A stretch of 64,000 nucleotides of DNA from an uncultured Devosia sp. (GTDB lineage: Bacteria; Pseudomonadota; Alphaproteobacteria; Rhizobiales; Devosiaceae), in the NCBI RefSeq assembly GCF_963517015.1, contig NZ_CAUQDV010000001.1:874001-938000 (forward strand). The letters run 5' to 3'. The notes under the pieces are model-generated. The model was not told where the DNA came from. It saw only the letters and a list, made by a program, of their open reading frames with translations, and did not search any database. Position 1 is the stretch's first letter. Each line of letters begins with the position of its first letter. The position numbers were made by a program, and so were the translations under genes. Below are positions 17,440-26,507 of the stretch, piece by piece.

Positions 17440-18468
17440 ATGCCTAGCCTGACCAAAATCACTGCGACTGCCTTTTTCGCCACGGCCATTTCCTTGGTCG
17501 CGCTCGCCAGCGCCCAGGGACAGGAGATTTCCGGCACCACGCTGGTGGTCTATACACCCAATGAAGAGGGCATGCTGCAGAGCCTCATTCCTGTCTTCGA
17601 AGGCAATACTGGTGTCACCGTTCAGCTGATCACGGCTGGCACCGGCGAACTCTATTCGCGCATCCGCAGTGAAGCCGGCAATCCGCAAGGCGACGTGATG
17701 TTTGGCGGCGGCGCGGCCCAGGCGGCCGTCAATGCCGAGCTCTGGCAGGACTATGTTTCCCCCGAGGATGCCGCCATGGTGGAGGCCGGTAAGAACACCA
17801 CCGGCGCCTTCACGCCTTATCAGGCCGACGGCTCCAACCTCCTGGTCAACACGGACGCGCTGGCCGAAGCCGGAGTCTCCATCACCAGCTATGCCGACCT
17901 GCTGCAGCCCGAACTCAAGGGCAAAATTGCCTTTGGCGATCCCACCGCTTCCTCATCGGCCTTTGCTCAGCTGACCAACATGCTCAAGGCCGTCGGTGGT
18001 GACTACGAGAGCGAAGCCGGCTGGACCTATGTGACGTCGCTGGTCGAACAGCTCGACGGCATTTCCATCGGTTCGTCCAGCCAGGTGGGCGCGGATGTCG
18101 CCAATGGCGAATATGTCGTCGGCCTCACCTATGAGCCGCTGTCGCTCAATTTCGTGTTGAGCGGTTCGCCGGTCGAGATCGTCTACCCCGCTGAAGGCGC
18201 CGCCTTCCTGCCCGCGACGGTTCAGGTGATCAAGGGCGCGCCAAACCCGGCCGCCGCAGAAGCCTTCATCGACTTCATTATCTCCGAACAGGGCCAGACC
18301 ATCATCGCCGAGGAAACGGCCGGCCGTCCGCTCCGCGAGGGCATCATCAAACCGGGCCTCCCCGCGCTCGCCGATATCCCGACCGTTCAGGAAGACGGCG
18401 CCTATGTTGCCGCTCACCGCGAAGACATCGTCGCCAAGTACCGCGCAATTCTCGAGGCCCGTTCTTGA
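17440..18468 (+). CDS. ABC transporter substrate-binding protein, AfuA/FbpA family (system 2)
   Basis: 342 residues with a Sec signal peptide ending in LVALASAQG before QEISGTTLVVYTPNEEG. Family blocks are YSRIRSEAGNPQGDVMFGGG, LLQPELKGKIAFGDPTASSS and KGAPNPAAAEAFIDFI. It is distinct from the binding protein at 13567 but of the same family. It lies 45 bp after permease 1 and 28 bp before ATPase 2, so one transcript probably carries both importers. The ligand is unknown; phosphosugar or phosphonate is the contextual guess. Confidence 0.82.
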   Translation: MPSLTKITATAFFATAISLVALASAQGQEISGTTLVVYTPNEEGMLQSLIPVFEGNTGVTVQLITAGTGELYSRIRSEAGNPQGDVMFGGGAAQAAVNAELWQDYVSPEDAAMVEAGKNTTGAFTPYQADGSNLLVNTDALAEAGVSITSYADLLQPELKGKIAFGDPTASSSAFAQLTNMLKAVGGDYESEAGWTYVTSLVEQLDGISIGSSSQVGADVANGEYVVGLTYEPLSLNFVLSGSPVEIVYPAEGAAFLPATVQVIKGAPNPAAAEAFIDFIISEQGQTIIAEETAGRPLREGIIKPGLPALADIPTVQEDGAYVAAHREDIVAKYRAILEARS

Positions 18469-18496
18469 TCGTATCGATGCACACAGGAGAAGCGCT

Positions 18497-19582
18497 ATGA
18501 CCAGGATAGCGCTTCAAGCGCTCCGTAAGGAATATGCCGGGCAGGTCGCCATTCCCGATCTCAACCTCGAGATTGCGGATGGCGAATTTTTCACCCTGCT
18601 CGGCCCCTCGGGCTGCGGCAAGACCACGCTGCTGCGCATGATCGCCGGCTTCAATTCGATTGAAGCCGGTACAATTTCCTTTGACGGGACGGTCATCAAT
18701 GACCGGCCCGCTTCAGAGCGAAATATCGGCATGGTGTTCCAGAACTACGCGCTTTTCCCGCAGATGACTGCGGCCAAGAACGTGGGCTTCGGCCTGCAGA
18801 CCCGAAAGATTTCGCGGGGGGAAGCCGAAAAGCGGGTCGAGCAGGCGCTTGATGCCGTGCGAATGGCTCACCTAAAGGACCGCTTGCCGGGGCAAATGTC
18901 GGGCGGCCAGCAGCAGCGCGTGGCACTTGCTCGCGCGCTGGTTATCCAGCCGGCACTCCTGCTGATGGACGAGCCCCTGTCCAACCTCGACGCCAAGCTG
19001 CGCGTTGAGATGCGCGATACGATCCGCCAGGCCCAGCGCGATGCGGGGATCACAACGGTCTATGTGACCCACGATCAGGAAGAAGCCATGGCCGTTTCCG
19101 ACCGGATCGCGGTCATGAATCTGGGTGTAGTTCAACAGGTCGGAACGCCGTCGGAAATCTACCGGCGCCCCGCCAATCGCTTTGTCGCCGAGTTCATCGG
19201 CAAGACCAATCTCCTCGAACGCGATCTCCTCCGTCAGCACGGAAAAGCTCTGGTCGAGTTGGGACAGGGGCAGGTGATCGACGTGACTGGCATGGTCGAT
19301 CTCACCGCCAGCGGCCGTGTACAAGTGTCCGTTCGTCCGGAAGCGGTCAAGGCCGCAAACGCGGGTCTCCCGGCTGAAGTGGTCGACGAAACATTTCTCG
19401 GCTCACATTCGCAAGTGCGGGCTAGGCTTGCGAGCGGCGATATCGTCGAGTTTCTGGAATTCTCGCGACGCTCCGAACTTTGGCAGCCGGGCGAGAAGGT
19501 GTTTCTCGCCGTCGATACGGACCTGCTGACCTTCTTTGACGCCGCAAGCGGCATTTCGATCATGCGGGGAGCAACAGTGTGA
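18497..19582 (+). CDS. ABC transporter ATP-binding protein, AfuC/PotA type (system 2)
   Basis: 361 residues. The ATG at 18497 follows AGGAGAAGCGCT; the longer frame begins inside the binding-protein gene and is rejected. Nucleotide-binding motifs are complete: GPSGCGKTT, FQNYALFPQM, MSGGQQQRVALARA, LLMDEPLSNLD and VTHDQEEAM. A TOBE domain follows (VSVRPEAVKAAN near residue 275). The stop overlaps the GTG start of permease 2. Confidence 0.88.
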   Translation: MTRIALQALRKEYAGQVAIPDLNLEIADGEFFTLLGPSGCGKTTLLRMIAGFNSIEAGTISFDGTVINDRPASERNIGMVFQNYALFPQMTAAKNVGFGLQTRKISRGEAEKRVEQALDAVRMAHLKDRLPGQMSGGQQQRVALARALVIQPALLLMDEPLSNLDAKLRVEMRDTIRQAQRDAGITTVYVTHDQEEAMAVSDRIAVMNLGVVQQVGTPSEIYRRPANRFVAEFIGKTNLLERDLLRQHGKALVELGQGQVIDVTGMVDLTASGRVQVSVRPEAVKAANAGLPAEVVDETFLGSHSQVRARLASGDIVEFLEFSRRSELWQPGEKVFLAVDTDLLTFFDAASGISIMRGATV

Positions 19583-21228
19583 AGATCGCCGGCAAGACCC
19601 TTGATGGCTGGACCTCCATCGCGCTGCTGCTGACCGCCGGCTATCTGTTCATGGTCGTCTGGCCCCTGGTGACCGTGCTGTTCAGCAGTGTCACCAATGG
19701 CGATGGCTTTTCGCTCGACGGGTTTGCGACCTTTTTTTCGTCCCGGCTCTACTACGGTACGCTGCTCAATAGCCTGGTGGTGACGGTCTGTGTGACGGTG
19801 CTGGCTTTCGTCATCGCGTTTCCGCTCGCCTATTTCATGACCATGTTTCGCATCCCGGGCAATCGAGCCATCCAGGTCTTGATCCTGGCCTCCATGATGT
19901 CGCCGCCCTTCATCGGCGCATATTCTTGGATCCTGCTGCTGGGCAACAATGGTCTTATTACCCGCTGGTTCAAGGAGCTGGGGCTGGACGTGCCCAGCAT
20001 CTACGGCTTCACCGGTATTGTTCTGGTGTTGACGCTGCAGCTGGTGCCATTGATCTTTACCTATCTCATGGGGGCATGGCGCACGATCGACGTGTCGTTG
20101 CTCGAAGCCGCCGAAAGCATGGGCATGACCGGATGGCGCCGGGCGCTCAAGGTCATTACTCCGCTCCTGCTGCCTACGGTCCTGGGCGGAAGCCTTTTGG
20201 TCTTTGTGCGCGCCTTTGCCGACTTCGGCACGCCCATGCTGATCGGCCAGGGATTCCGCACCATTCCAGTGCTGATCTACAGCTCCTTTGTGGGTGAAGT
20301 GAGCGTCGACCGCAGTTTTGCTGCGGCTGTGGCGGTGATTGTTATCGCGGTCACACTGGCCGTCTTCCTTGCGCAGAAGTTTATAGTCGATCGTCGCACT
20401 TTCTCGATGACGGCGATGCGCGCCATTGAGCCGACACGGCTTGCTGGCTGGAAGGGTTGGGCGGTTTATGCCTATGTCTATGGCTTCCTGGTGTTGGCCT
20501 TGGCGCCGCTGCTCGTTGTCGTGGTCAGCTCGTTCCGTAACACGCTCTATGGCCAGTTCGTCGCTGGGTTCTCATTCAAGAACTACGTTACTGCACAACG
20601 CGACATCATCCGCTACGTCACCAATACATTCAGCATCGGAGTCACGGCGCTGGTGCTGCTCGTGATCGTGGCGGTACTGGTGTCTTACCTAACCGTACGT
20701 CGAAAGGGTGCGCTGACGGGTGCGCTCGATACCATGACCATGGTGCCATATGTGGTTCCGGGGCTGATCATTGGCATTGCGCTGATCACCGCTTTCAGCC
20801 AGCCGCCGCTGGTTTTGACGGGGACATTCGCCGTCATGGTCTTGGCTCTGGCCATCCGCCGGTTGCCCTATTCGGTGCGTTCGACCACGGCCCTGATGTA
20901 CCAGTTCAGCCCGAGCATCGAGGAGGCGGCGATCAGTCTGGGCGCGTCCAAGTTCCGCACGCTGGTTCAGGTCATCGTGCCGGCCTTGGCCCCTGGTATC
21001 GTGTCGGGTGCGGTATTGAGTTGGGTGACCATCATCACCGAGCTCAGCACCACGCTGTTCCTTTATAATACGTCCACCCAGACGCTCTCGCTTGGTATAT
21101 ATGCCCAAGTGATCCGCGGTCAGCTGGGCACTGCCGCAGCGCTATCGACCATTTTGCTGGTCTTGACCATGGCATCGCTTTTCCTGCTCATGCGTCTGTC
21201 GGGCGGCAGCAAGGACATCCGGGTGTAG
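19579..21228 (+). CDS. ABC transporter permease, fused double-domain (system 2)
   Basis: 549 residues, starting at a GTG that overlaps the ATPase TGA (GTGA). Two permease halves are visible with EAA loops LEAAESMGMTGWRRALKV near residue 175 and EEAAISLGASKFRTLVQV near 450, plus about twelve membrane segments. Organisation and size equal permease 1. It is the last gene of the ATPase1-permease1-SBP2-ATPase2-permease2 unit. The following 264 bp to the convergent dehydratase contain no gene that I can support. Confidence 0.88.
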   Translation: MKIAGKTLDGWTSIALLLTAGYLFMVVWPLVTVLFSSVTNGDGFSLDGFATFFSSRLYYGTLLNSLVVTVCVTVLAFVIAFPLAYFMTMFRIPGNRAIQVLILASMMSPPFIGAYSWILLLGNNGLITRWFKELGLDVPSIYGFTGIVLVLTLQLVPLIFTYLMGAWRTIDVSLLEAAESMGMTGWRRALKVITPLLLPTVLGGSLLVFVRAFADFGTPMLIGQGFRTIPVLIYSSFVGEVSVDRSFAAAVAVIVIAVTLAVFLAQKFIVDRRTFSMTAMRAIEPTRLAGWKGWAVYAYVYGFLVLALAPLLVVVVSSFRNTLYGQFVAGFSFKNYVTAQRDIIRYVTNTFSIGVTALVLLVIVAVLVSYLTVRRKGALTGALDTMTMVPYVVPGLIIGIALITAFSQPPLVLTGTFAVMVLALAIRRLPYSVRSTTALMYQFSPSIEEAAISLGASKFRTLVQVIVPALAPGIVSGAVLSWVTIITELSTTLFLYNTSTQTLSLGIYAQVIRGQLGTAAALSTILLVLTMASLFLLMRLSGGSKDIRV

Positions 21229-21492
21229 CACATCGCTCGGGTGCCTCGAAGGCATCCGGGCGTCCACTTTTCAATGAAACGCACTAAAAGCTGCCTGTCG
21301 GCTATCCACCCCAAACGCGAAGTGGGGCAGGGGGCAACAAGCGACCCCTTCTCGGCCGTTCGATGAAACGTCGCAACGTTCCAAAAGCAGACATTCTCGT
21401 TGGGCCTCACACAACGATCAATAGCGAGAAGACACGGTGCAAATAGCAATTTTTTCCAGGCGGATGCGTCCTTCAGGCTCTCCGGATGCGTG

Positions 21493-23250
21493 TTAGTAAA
21501 TTGCCGGTTCGCCGACGTGCGGACCGAATTCGGTGCGCAGGAAATCAAAGTCGCAACCCTCGTTGGCCTGTTGCACATGGCGGGAGTAAATCCAGCCATA
21601 GCCGCGGTGGTAATGCGGTTCGGGAGCAATCCAGGCCGCGCGCCGGGCTGCCAGTTCCTCTTCGGAAATGTCGAGGTTCAGCGATCGGTTTGCGACGTCG
21701 AGCGTAATGATATCGCCCGTCCTGACCAGGGCCAGCGGACCGCCGACAAAGGACTCCGGGGCAACGTGGAGAATGCAGGCGCCATAGCTCGTGCCGCTCA
21801 TGCGGGCATCGGAAATGCGGACCATATCGCGCACACCCTGCTTGATGAGTTTGCGCGGGATTGGCAGCATGCCCCACTCGGGCATGCCGGGGCCGCCCAG
21901 CGGACCGGCATTGCGCAGGATCAGCACGTGGTCGGCGGTGACGTCGAGCGCCTCGTCTTCGACCGCGGCTTTCATCTCCGGATAGCTGTCAAACACAATG
22001 GCCGGGCCCGAATGGCGCAGGAAGCGCGGCTCGCAGGCGCTGGGCTTGATGACGCAGCCATCGGGGGCAAGGTTGCCCCGCAGCACCGCCAGGGCGCCCT
22101 CGGCATAGACCGGGTTATCCAGCGTGCGGATAACATCGTCACTATACACCTTGGCGTCGGCGATGGCCTCGCCCAGCGTGGTTCCGGCGACGGTGAGGCA
22201 ATCGAGATGGAGGGCGTCGGTCAGTCGGCCCATCAGCCCCTTGAGGCCACCGGCAAAATAGAAATCCTCCATCAGGTACTTCTCGCCGGATGGCCGGATA
22301 TTGGCCAGCACCGGGATCTTGCGGCTGGCCGTCTCGAAATCGTCGAGGCCGATATCGGCCCCCGCCCGTCGCGCCTGAGCGATCAGGTGGATAATGGCAT
22401 TGGTGGAACAACCCATGGCCATGGCGACCGTGATGCCATTCTCGAAGGCCTGGCGGGTCTGGATCTTTTTGGGGACGAGGTCTTCCCACACCATCTCCAC
22501 GACGCGACGACCGGCGGCGGCGCACATGCGCATATGGGCTGAATCGGTTGCCGGAATGGAAGATGCTCCGGGCAGGGTCATGCCGATGGCCTCGGCAATG
22601 GCGGTCATGGTGCTGGCGGTGCCCAGCGTCATGCAGTGACCGGCGCTGCGGGCAATGCCGCCTTCCATCTCCTGCCAGTCCTGCTGGGTGATATTGCCGG
22701 CGCGGCGCTCATCCCAGAACTTCCAGGCGTCCGAGCCCGAGCCAAGTTCCTTGCCGTGCCAATTGCCGCGCAACATGGGACCTGCCGGAACGAAAATAGT
22801 CGGCAAGTTGGCGCTGGTCGCGCCCATCAGCAGGGCAGGCGTGCTCTTGTCACAGCCACCCATCAGAATGACGCCATCAACGGGATGGGCGCGGATCATC
22901 TCCTCGGCATCCATGGCCAGCATATTGCGATAGAGCATGGAAGTCGGCTTGAGAAAGGTCTCCGATACCGACAGCGCCGGTAGCTCGATGGGAAAGCCGC
23001 CGGCCTGCAGCACGCCGCGCTTTATATCTTCGACGCGCTGCTTGAAGTGGCCGTGGCAAGGGTTGGTATCCGACCAGGTATTGAGGATGGCGATCACCGG
23101 TTTTCCAGCCCAGTCTTCCGGGCTGTAACCCATCTGGAGGAGACGCGAGCGGTGACCGAAACCGCGCAGATCGTCGGGCGCAAACCAGCGGGCACTGCGC
23201 AAATCCTGGGCTGTTTTGCGCGTCAGCGGGATGTCTTTTCCTACGGTCAT
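21493..23250 (-). CDS. IlvD/Edd family dehydratase (sugar-acid dehydratase)
   Basis: 585 residues from the ATG at 23250, which has GGAGGAAC before it. The three cysteines for the iron-sulfur cluster are visible in NPCHGHF (about residue 59), MGGCDKSTP (about 127) and GHCMTLGTASTM (about 200). The C-terminal DARMSGTSYG block is also present. Context and FAPDDLRGFGHRSRL-type N-terminus favour the pentonate/hexonate branch (L-arabinonate, D-xylonate or galactonate dehydratase) over true dihydroxy-acid dehydratase. The product would be a 2-keto-3-deoxy acid, matching the DapA-family aldolase at 34776. Confidence 0.87.
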   Translation of the reverse strand: MTVGKDIPLTRKTAQDLRSARWFAPDDLRGFGHRSRLLQMGYSPEDWAGKPVIAILNTWSDTNPCHGHFKQRVEDIKRGVLQAGGFPIELPALSVSETFLKPTSMLYRNMLAMDAEEMIRAHPVDGVILMGGCDKSTPALLMGATSANLPTIFVPAGPMLRGNWHGKELGSGSDAWKFWDERRAGNITQQDWQEMEGGIARSAGHCMTLGTASTMTAIAEAIGMTLPGASSIPATDSAHMRMCAAAGRRVVEMVWEDLVPKKIQTRQAFENGITVAMAMGCSTNAIIHLIAQARRAGADIGLDDFETASRKIPVLANIRPSGEKYLMEDFYFAGGLKGLMGRLTDALHLDCLTVAGTTLGEAIADAKVYSDDVIRTLDNPVYAEGALAVLRGNLAPDGCVIKPSACEPRFLRHSGPAIVFDSYPEMKAAVEDEALDVTADHVLILRNAGPLGGPGMPEWGMLPIPRKLIKQGVRDMVRISDARMSGTSYGACILHVAPESFVGGPLALVRTGDIITLDVANRSLNLDISEEELAARRAAWIAPEPHYHRGYGWIYSRHVQQANEGCDFDFLRTEFGPHVGEPAIY

Positions 23251-23304
23251 GATGTTCCTCCAATACCCCGCGATCAAGCACGGAGCACAACTTCCATACA
23301 AGAG

Positions 23305-23336
23305 TTGACAGTGATTTAATATCTGATATTTCAGAT
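23305..23336 (+). promoter_or_regulatory. Promoter with overlapping dyad operator ATCTGA-N4-TCAGAT
   Basis: A consensus -35 TTGACA lies at 23305-23310, and a weak -10 (TATTTC, 23327-23332) follows at 16 bp. The perfect dyad ATCTGA-TATT-TCAGAT (23321-23336) covers that -10. The 13 bases ATCTGATATTTCA recur exactly at 34677-34689 in front of the second divergent pair of this island. Occlusion of the -10 implies repression; the GntR protein at 28733 is the likely binder (inference). Confidence 0.62.
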
Positions 23337-23360
23337 GTCAGCAATTAAGGGGAGGACTTT

Positions 23361-24650
23361 ATGAGCTTCAATCTGACGAGACGGCATTTTATTGCCGGTA
23401 CTTCAATGGTCGCGCTGGCCAGCATGAGCGGTATCGGGGGCGTCTCTGCCCAGGACAATCGCCTGCGCATGAGCTGGTGGGGCAATGCCGAGCGCGCCGA
23501 GCGCACCAACAAGATCATCGACCTATTCAAGGCGGCCAATTCCGGCGTGGAAATCGACGGCCAGAGCCTGCCCGGCGGCGGCGACTATTGGACCTGGCTG
23601 GCCACCCAGACCGCGGGCGGCAATCCGCCCGACGTGATCCAGATGGATTACCGCTATATCTTCGAATATGCCGGTCGCGGCGTGCTCTTGCCGCTCGACC
23701 AGCTGATCGGCTCGACCATCGACCTGTCCAACTGGCCTGATGATCGCATCGGCGTGGGTCGCGTCGATGGCAAGGTCTATGGCATCAGCCTCGGCGCCAA
23801 TACCGGCGGCCTGATCCTCAACCAGACGGCCTGGGATGAGGCCGGCGTCGCAGCGCCCCAGATCGGCACGACCTGGGAGGAGTTTGCCCAGCTTTGCGCC
23901 GAGCTGACCAGCAAGACCGCGCGATCGGACTTCTACGGCACGCAGGATGCCAGCGGCCATGAAGTGTCGTTCGAAACCTATCTGCGCCAGCGCGGCAAGG
24001 CGCAATATGCACCCGAAGGCGGGCTTGGCTTCGATGTGGAAGATGCAACGGCCTGGTTCACCATGTGGTCGGAGATGCGCAAATCCGGCGCCTGCGTGCC
24101 GGCGGACGTGCAGGCCCTGTCGCAGGGTAATGTCGATACCAGCCTCGTCACCACCAGCAAGGCGGCGTCGGGCATTGCCCAGTCCAATCAATTGGTGGCT
24201 TATCAAAAGGCCAATGTCGATCAGCTGGGCATGGTCAGCCTGCCGGTAGTCGAGGGCGGCCAGCCGGGCCAGTATCTCAAGCCATCAATGTATTTCAGCC
24301 TGAGCGCGCGGGTCGCCAATCCCGAGCTGGCAGGCCAGTTTCTCAACTTCTTCCTCAACGATCCAGAGGCCATGACCATCCTGGGTGTCGAGCGTGGTGC
24401 GCCCGAAGATCCCAAGACCCGCGAAGCCATCCTGCCGTCGCTCGATGAGCCCTCGCAGGCAGCGCTGTCCTATCTGGACTCGATTGCCGCCCTGATCGGC
24501 CCACTGCCGCCCGCGCCTCCGCAGGGTGCCGGTGAAGCCACCACCGTGCTGGGCACGGTTTCCGAAGAAGTGGCCTTCGAAGCCAAGTCGGCGGAACAGG
24601 GTGCCGCAGACCTCCACGCCGGCATGGCCGAGGCACTCGCCCGCGCATAG
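23361..24650 (+). CDS. Sugar ABC transporter substrate-binding protein (family 1)
   Basis: 429 residues. GGGGAGGA precedes the ATG. The N-terminus has a twin-arginine-like signal (LTRRHFIAGTSMVALA, cleaved near VSA before QDNRLRMSWWG). The body is a carbohydrate-binding family 1 protein: RMSWWGNAERAERTNKI, the PPDVIQMDYRY block near residue 95, and YLKPSMYFSLSARV near 305. It supplies the permeases at 24707 and 25653. The ligand is probably a sugar or uronic-acid derivative that feeds the neighbouring dehydratases (inference). Confidence 0.87.
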   Translation: MSFNLTRRHFIAGTSMVALASMSGIGGVSAQDNRLRMSWWGNAERAERTNKIIDLFKAANSGVEIDGQSLPGGGDYWTWLATQTAGGNPPDVIQMDYRYIFEYAGRGVLLPLDQLIGSTIDLSNWPDDRIGVGRVDGKVYGISLGANTGGLILNQTAWDEAGVAAPQIGTTWEEFAQLCAELTSKTARSDFYGTQDASGHEVSFETYLRQRGKAQYAPEGGLGFDVEDATAWFTMWSEMRKSGACVPADVQALSQGNVDTSLVTTSKAASGIAQSNQLVAYQKANVDQLGMVSLPVVEGGQPGQYLKPSMYFSLSARVANPELAGQFLNFFLNDPEAMTILGVERGAPEDPKTREAILPSLDEPSQAALSYLDSIAALIGPLPPAPPQGAGEATTVLGTVSEEVAFEAKSAEQGAADLHAGMAEALARA

Positions 24651-24660
24651 CCACATCATG

Positions 24661-24685
24661 CCCGCCCAGCGCCCTGCCGGGCGGG
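24661..24685 (+). promoter_or_regulatory. Hairpin after the sugar-binding protein gene
   Basis: CCCGCCC and GGGCGGG form a 7-bp GC stem 10 bases after the binding-protein stop. No T-run follows. Position and form resemble the ugpB-ugpA hairpin at 4726, suggesting mRNA 3' protection that raises binding-protein output over permease. Confidence 0.45.
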
Positions 24686-24706
24686 TATTCATTCAAAGGA
24701 CAGGCG

Positions 24707-25663
24707 ATGACCGAACTTACCCAGCCTGTCGTCCTGCCCCCCGTGGCGGGTCGGCGAACGCGTCCCTATTGGTGGCAGTCCCCAGCGACGCGCAGCAGTG
24801 CCTTTGCCGGCTATGCCTTCCTGCTGCCCTGGCTGGTTGGCTTCGCGCTGCTGACGGTCGTGCCGTCGCTCGTCTCGCTCTATCTCTCGTTCACCGATTT
24901 CGATCTTCTGACGCCGCCGAACTGGCTCGGCACGGATAATTATGCCCGCATCCTGCTGGCCGATCCGAAATTTATGGCCTCGATGCGCGTGACCTTTGTC
25001 TTCGTGCTGCTGTCGGTGCCGATCAAACTGGTGCTGGCCTTGCTGGTCGCCGTCGCACTCAACCGGGGCCTCGAGGGGCTTTCCGTCTATCGGGCAATTT
25101 TCTATCTGCCGTCACTGCTGGGCGCGAGCGTTGCCATTGCCATGCTGTGGCGTCAGCTGTTTGCCGGTGACGGGCTGATCAACATGGGCCTGGCCAATTT
25201 CGGCATCACCGGTCCGAGCTGGATTTCCAATCCCAACTATTCGATCTGGACCCTGGTGATCCTCAGTGTCTGGCAGTTCGGCGCGCCGATGATCATCTTC
25301 CTGGCCGGCCTGCGGCAAATTCCGGCCGATCTCTACGAGGCCGCCAGTATCGACGGCGCCAGCAAGTGGCGGCAGTTCCTCAAGATCACCGTGCCGATGA
25401 TCACCCCGGTGCTGTTCTTCAACCTGATCATCCAGACCATCGATGCTTTCAAGTCCTTCACCCCGTCATTCGTGATTTCGGCAGGCAGTGGCGGCCCGAT
25501 CAATTCGACGCTGTTCTATACGCTCTATCTCTACCAGGAGGCGTTTGGCTTCTTCCGCATGGGCTATGCCTCGGCGCTGGCCTGGATTCTCCTGCTGATC
25601 ATTGCGGCCTTCACCGCCATCTCCTTTTTCAGCGCCAAGTTCTGGGTGCACTATGACGACTAA
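24707..25663 (+). CDS. Sugar ABC transporter permease (MalF type)
   Basis: 318 residues with six membrane segments; the first, FLLPWLVGFALLTVVPSLVS, follows a roughly 40-residue cytoplasmic leader. The EAA loop YEAASIDGASKWRQFLKI sits near residue 210. It is the first permease of the importer and overlaps the start of the second by 11 bp, so the two are translated together and heterodimerise. Confidence 0.9.
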   Translation: MTELTQPVVLPPVAGRRTRPYWWQSPATRSSAFAGYAFLLPWLVGFALLTVVPSLVSLYLSFTDFDLLTPPNWLGTDNYARILLADPKFMASMRVTFVFVLLSVPIKLVLALLVAVALNRGLEGLSVYRAIFYLPSLLGASVAIAMLWRQLFAGDGLINMGLANFGITGPSWISNPNYSIWTLVILSVWQFGAPMIIFLAGLRQIPADLYEAASIDGASKWRQFLKITVPMITPVLFFNLIIQTIDAFKSFTPSFVISAGSGGPINSTLFYTLYLYQEAFGFFRMGYASALAWILLLIIAAFTAISFFSAKFWVHYDD

Positions 25664-26507
25664 GACCAGCTCGCTCGGCCGGTGGACGATCAAGGGCATG
25701 CTGCATGTCCTGCTGATCGCCACCTCAATCCTCATGCTTTATCCGCTGCTGTGGCTGTTTTCGGCCTCGGTGCGGCCGGAGGCGGAAATTTTCCGCTCCG
25801 GCAGCCTCTGGCCATCGGCCTGGAGCTTTGACGCCTATGTCCGCGGCTGGACCATGCTGCAGATCGGTTTTGGCACCTTCTTCACCAATTCGCTGATCAT
25901 TGCCGTGCTGAGCGTCATTGGCAATCTGGTGAGCTGTTCGCTGGCCGCCTTTGCCTTTGCGCGGATCGAGTTTCCGGGGCGCAACATCTGGTTCGCACTG
26001 ATGCTGGTGACCCTGATGCTGCCCAGCCAGGTCACCCTGATTCCGCAATATGCAATGTTCTTCAACCTGGGCTGGGTGAACACTTTCCTGCCACTGGTCG
26101 TGCCGAAATTTCTCGCCGCCGATGCCTTCTTCATTTTCCTGATGGTGCAGTTCTTTCGCGGCCTGCCCAAGGAACTCGATGAGGCAGCGATCATGGATGG
26201 CTGCTCCCCCTGGCGCATCTACTGGAAAATCCTGCTGCCGCTTTCGACGCCCGTTCTCGCCACGGCGGCGATCTTCACCTTCATCTGGACCTGGGACGAT
26301 TTCTTCGCGCCGCTGGTCTATCTCAGCGATATCCGCAACTTCACCGTGACGCTCGGGCTGCGGGCCTTCACCGATGCAACCGGCGACAGTGACTGGGGCG
26401 CCATGTTCGCCATGTCGATCCTGACGCTGCTGCCGGTGATGATTTTCTTCCTGGCGTTCCAGCGTTTATTGATCGAAGGCATTGCCACCACGGGGATGAA
26501 GCGATGA
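25653..26507 (+). CDS. Sugar ABC transporter permease (MalG type)
   Basis: 284 residues from the ATG at 25653, inside the last codons of the previous permease; a longer frame there is a shadow. Six membrane segments are visible, beginning at VLLIATSILMLYPLLWLF. The EAA loop LDEAAIMDGCSPWRIYWKI lies near residue 170. Its stop overlaps the start of the oxidoreductase gene (ATGA). Confidence 0.9.
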   Translation: MTTKTSSLGRWTIKGMLHVLLIATSILMLYPLLWLFSASVRPEAEIFRSGSLWPSAWSFDAYVRGWTMLQIGFGTFFTNSLIIAVLSVIGNLVSCSLAAFAFARIEFPGRNIWFALMLVTLMLPSQVTLIPQYAMFFNLGWVNTFLPLVVPKFLAADAFFIFLMVQFFRGLPKELDEAAIMDGCSPWRIYWKILLPLSTPVLATAAIFTFIWTWDDFFAPLVYLSDIRNFTVTLGLRAFTDATGDSDWGAMFAMSILTLLPVMIFFLAFQRLLIEGIATTGMKR

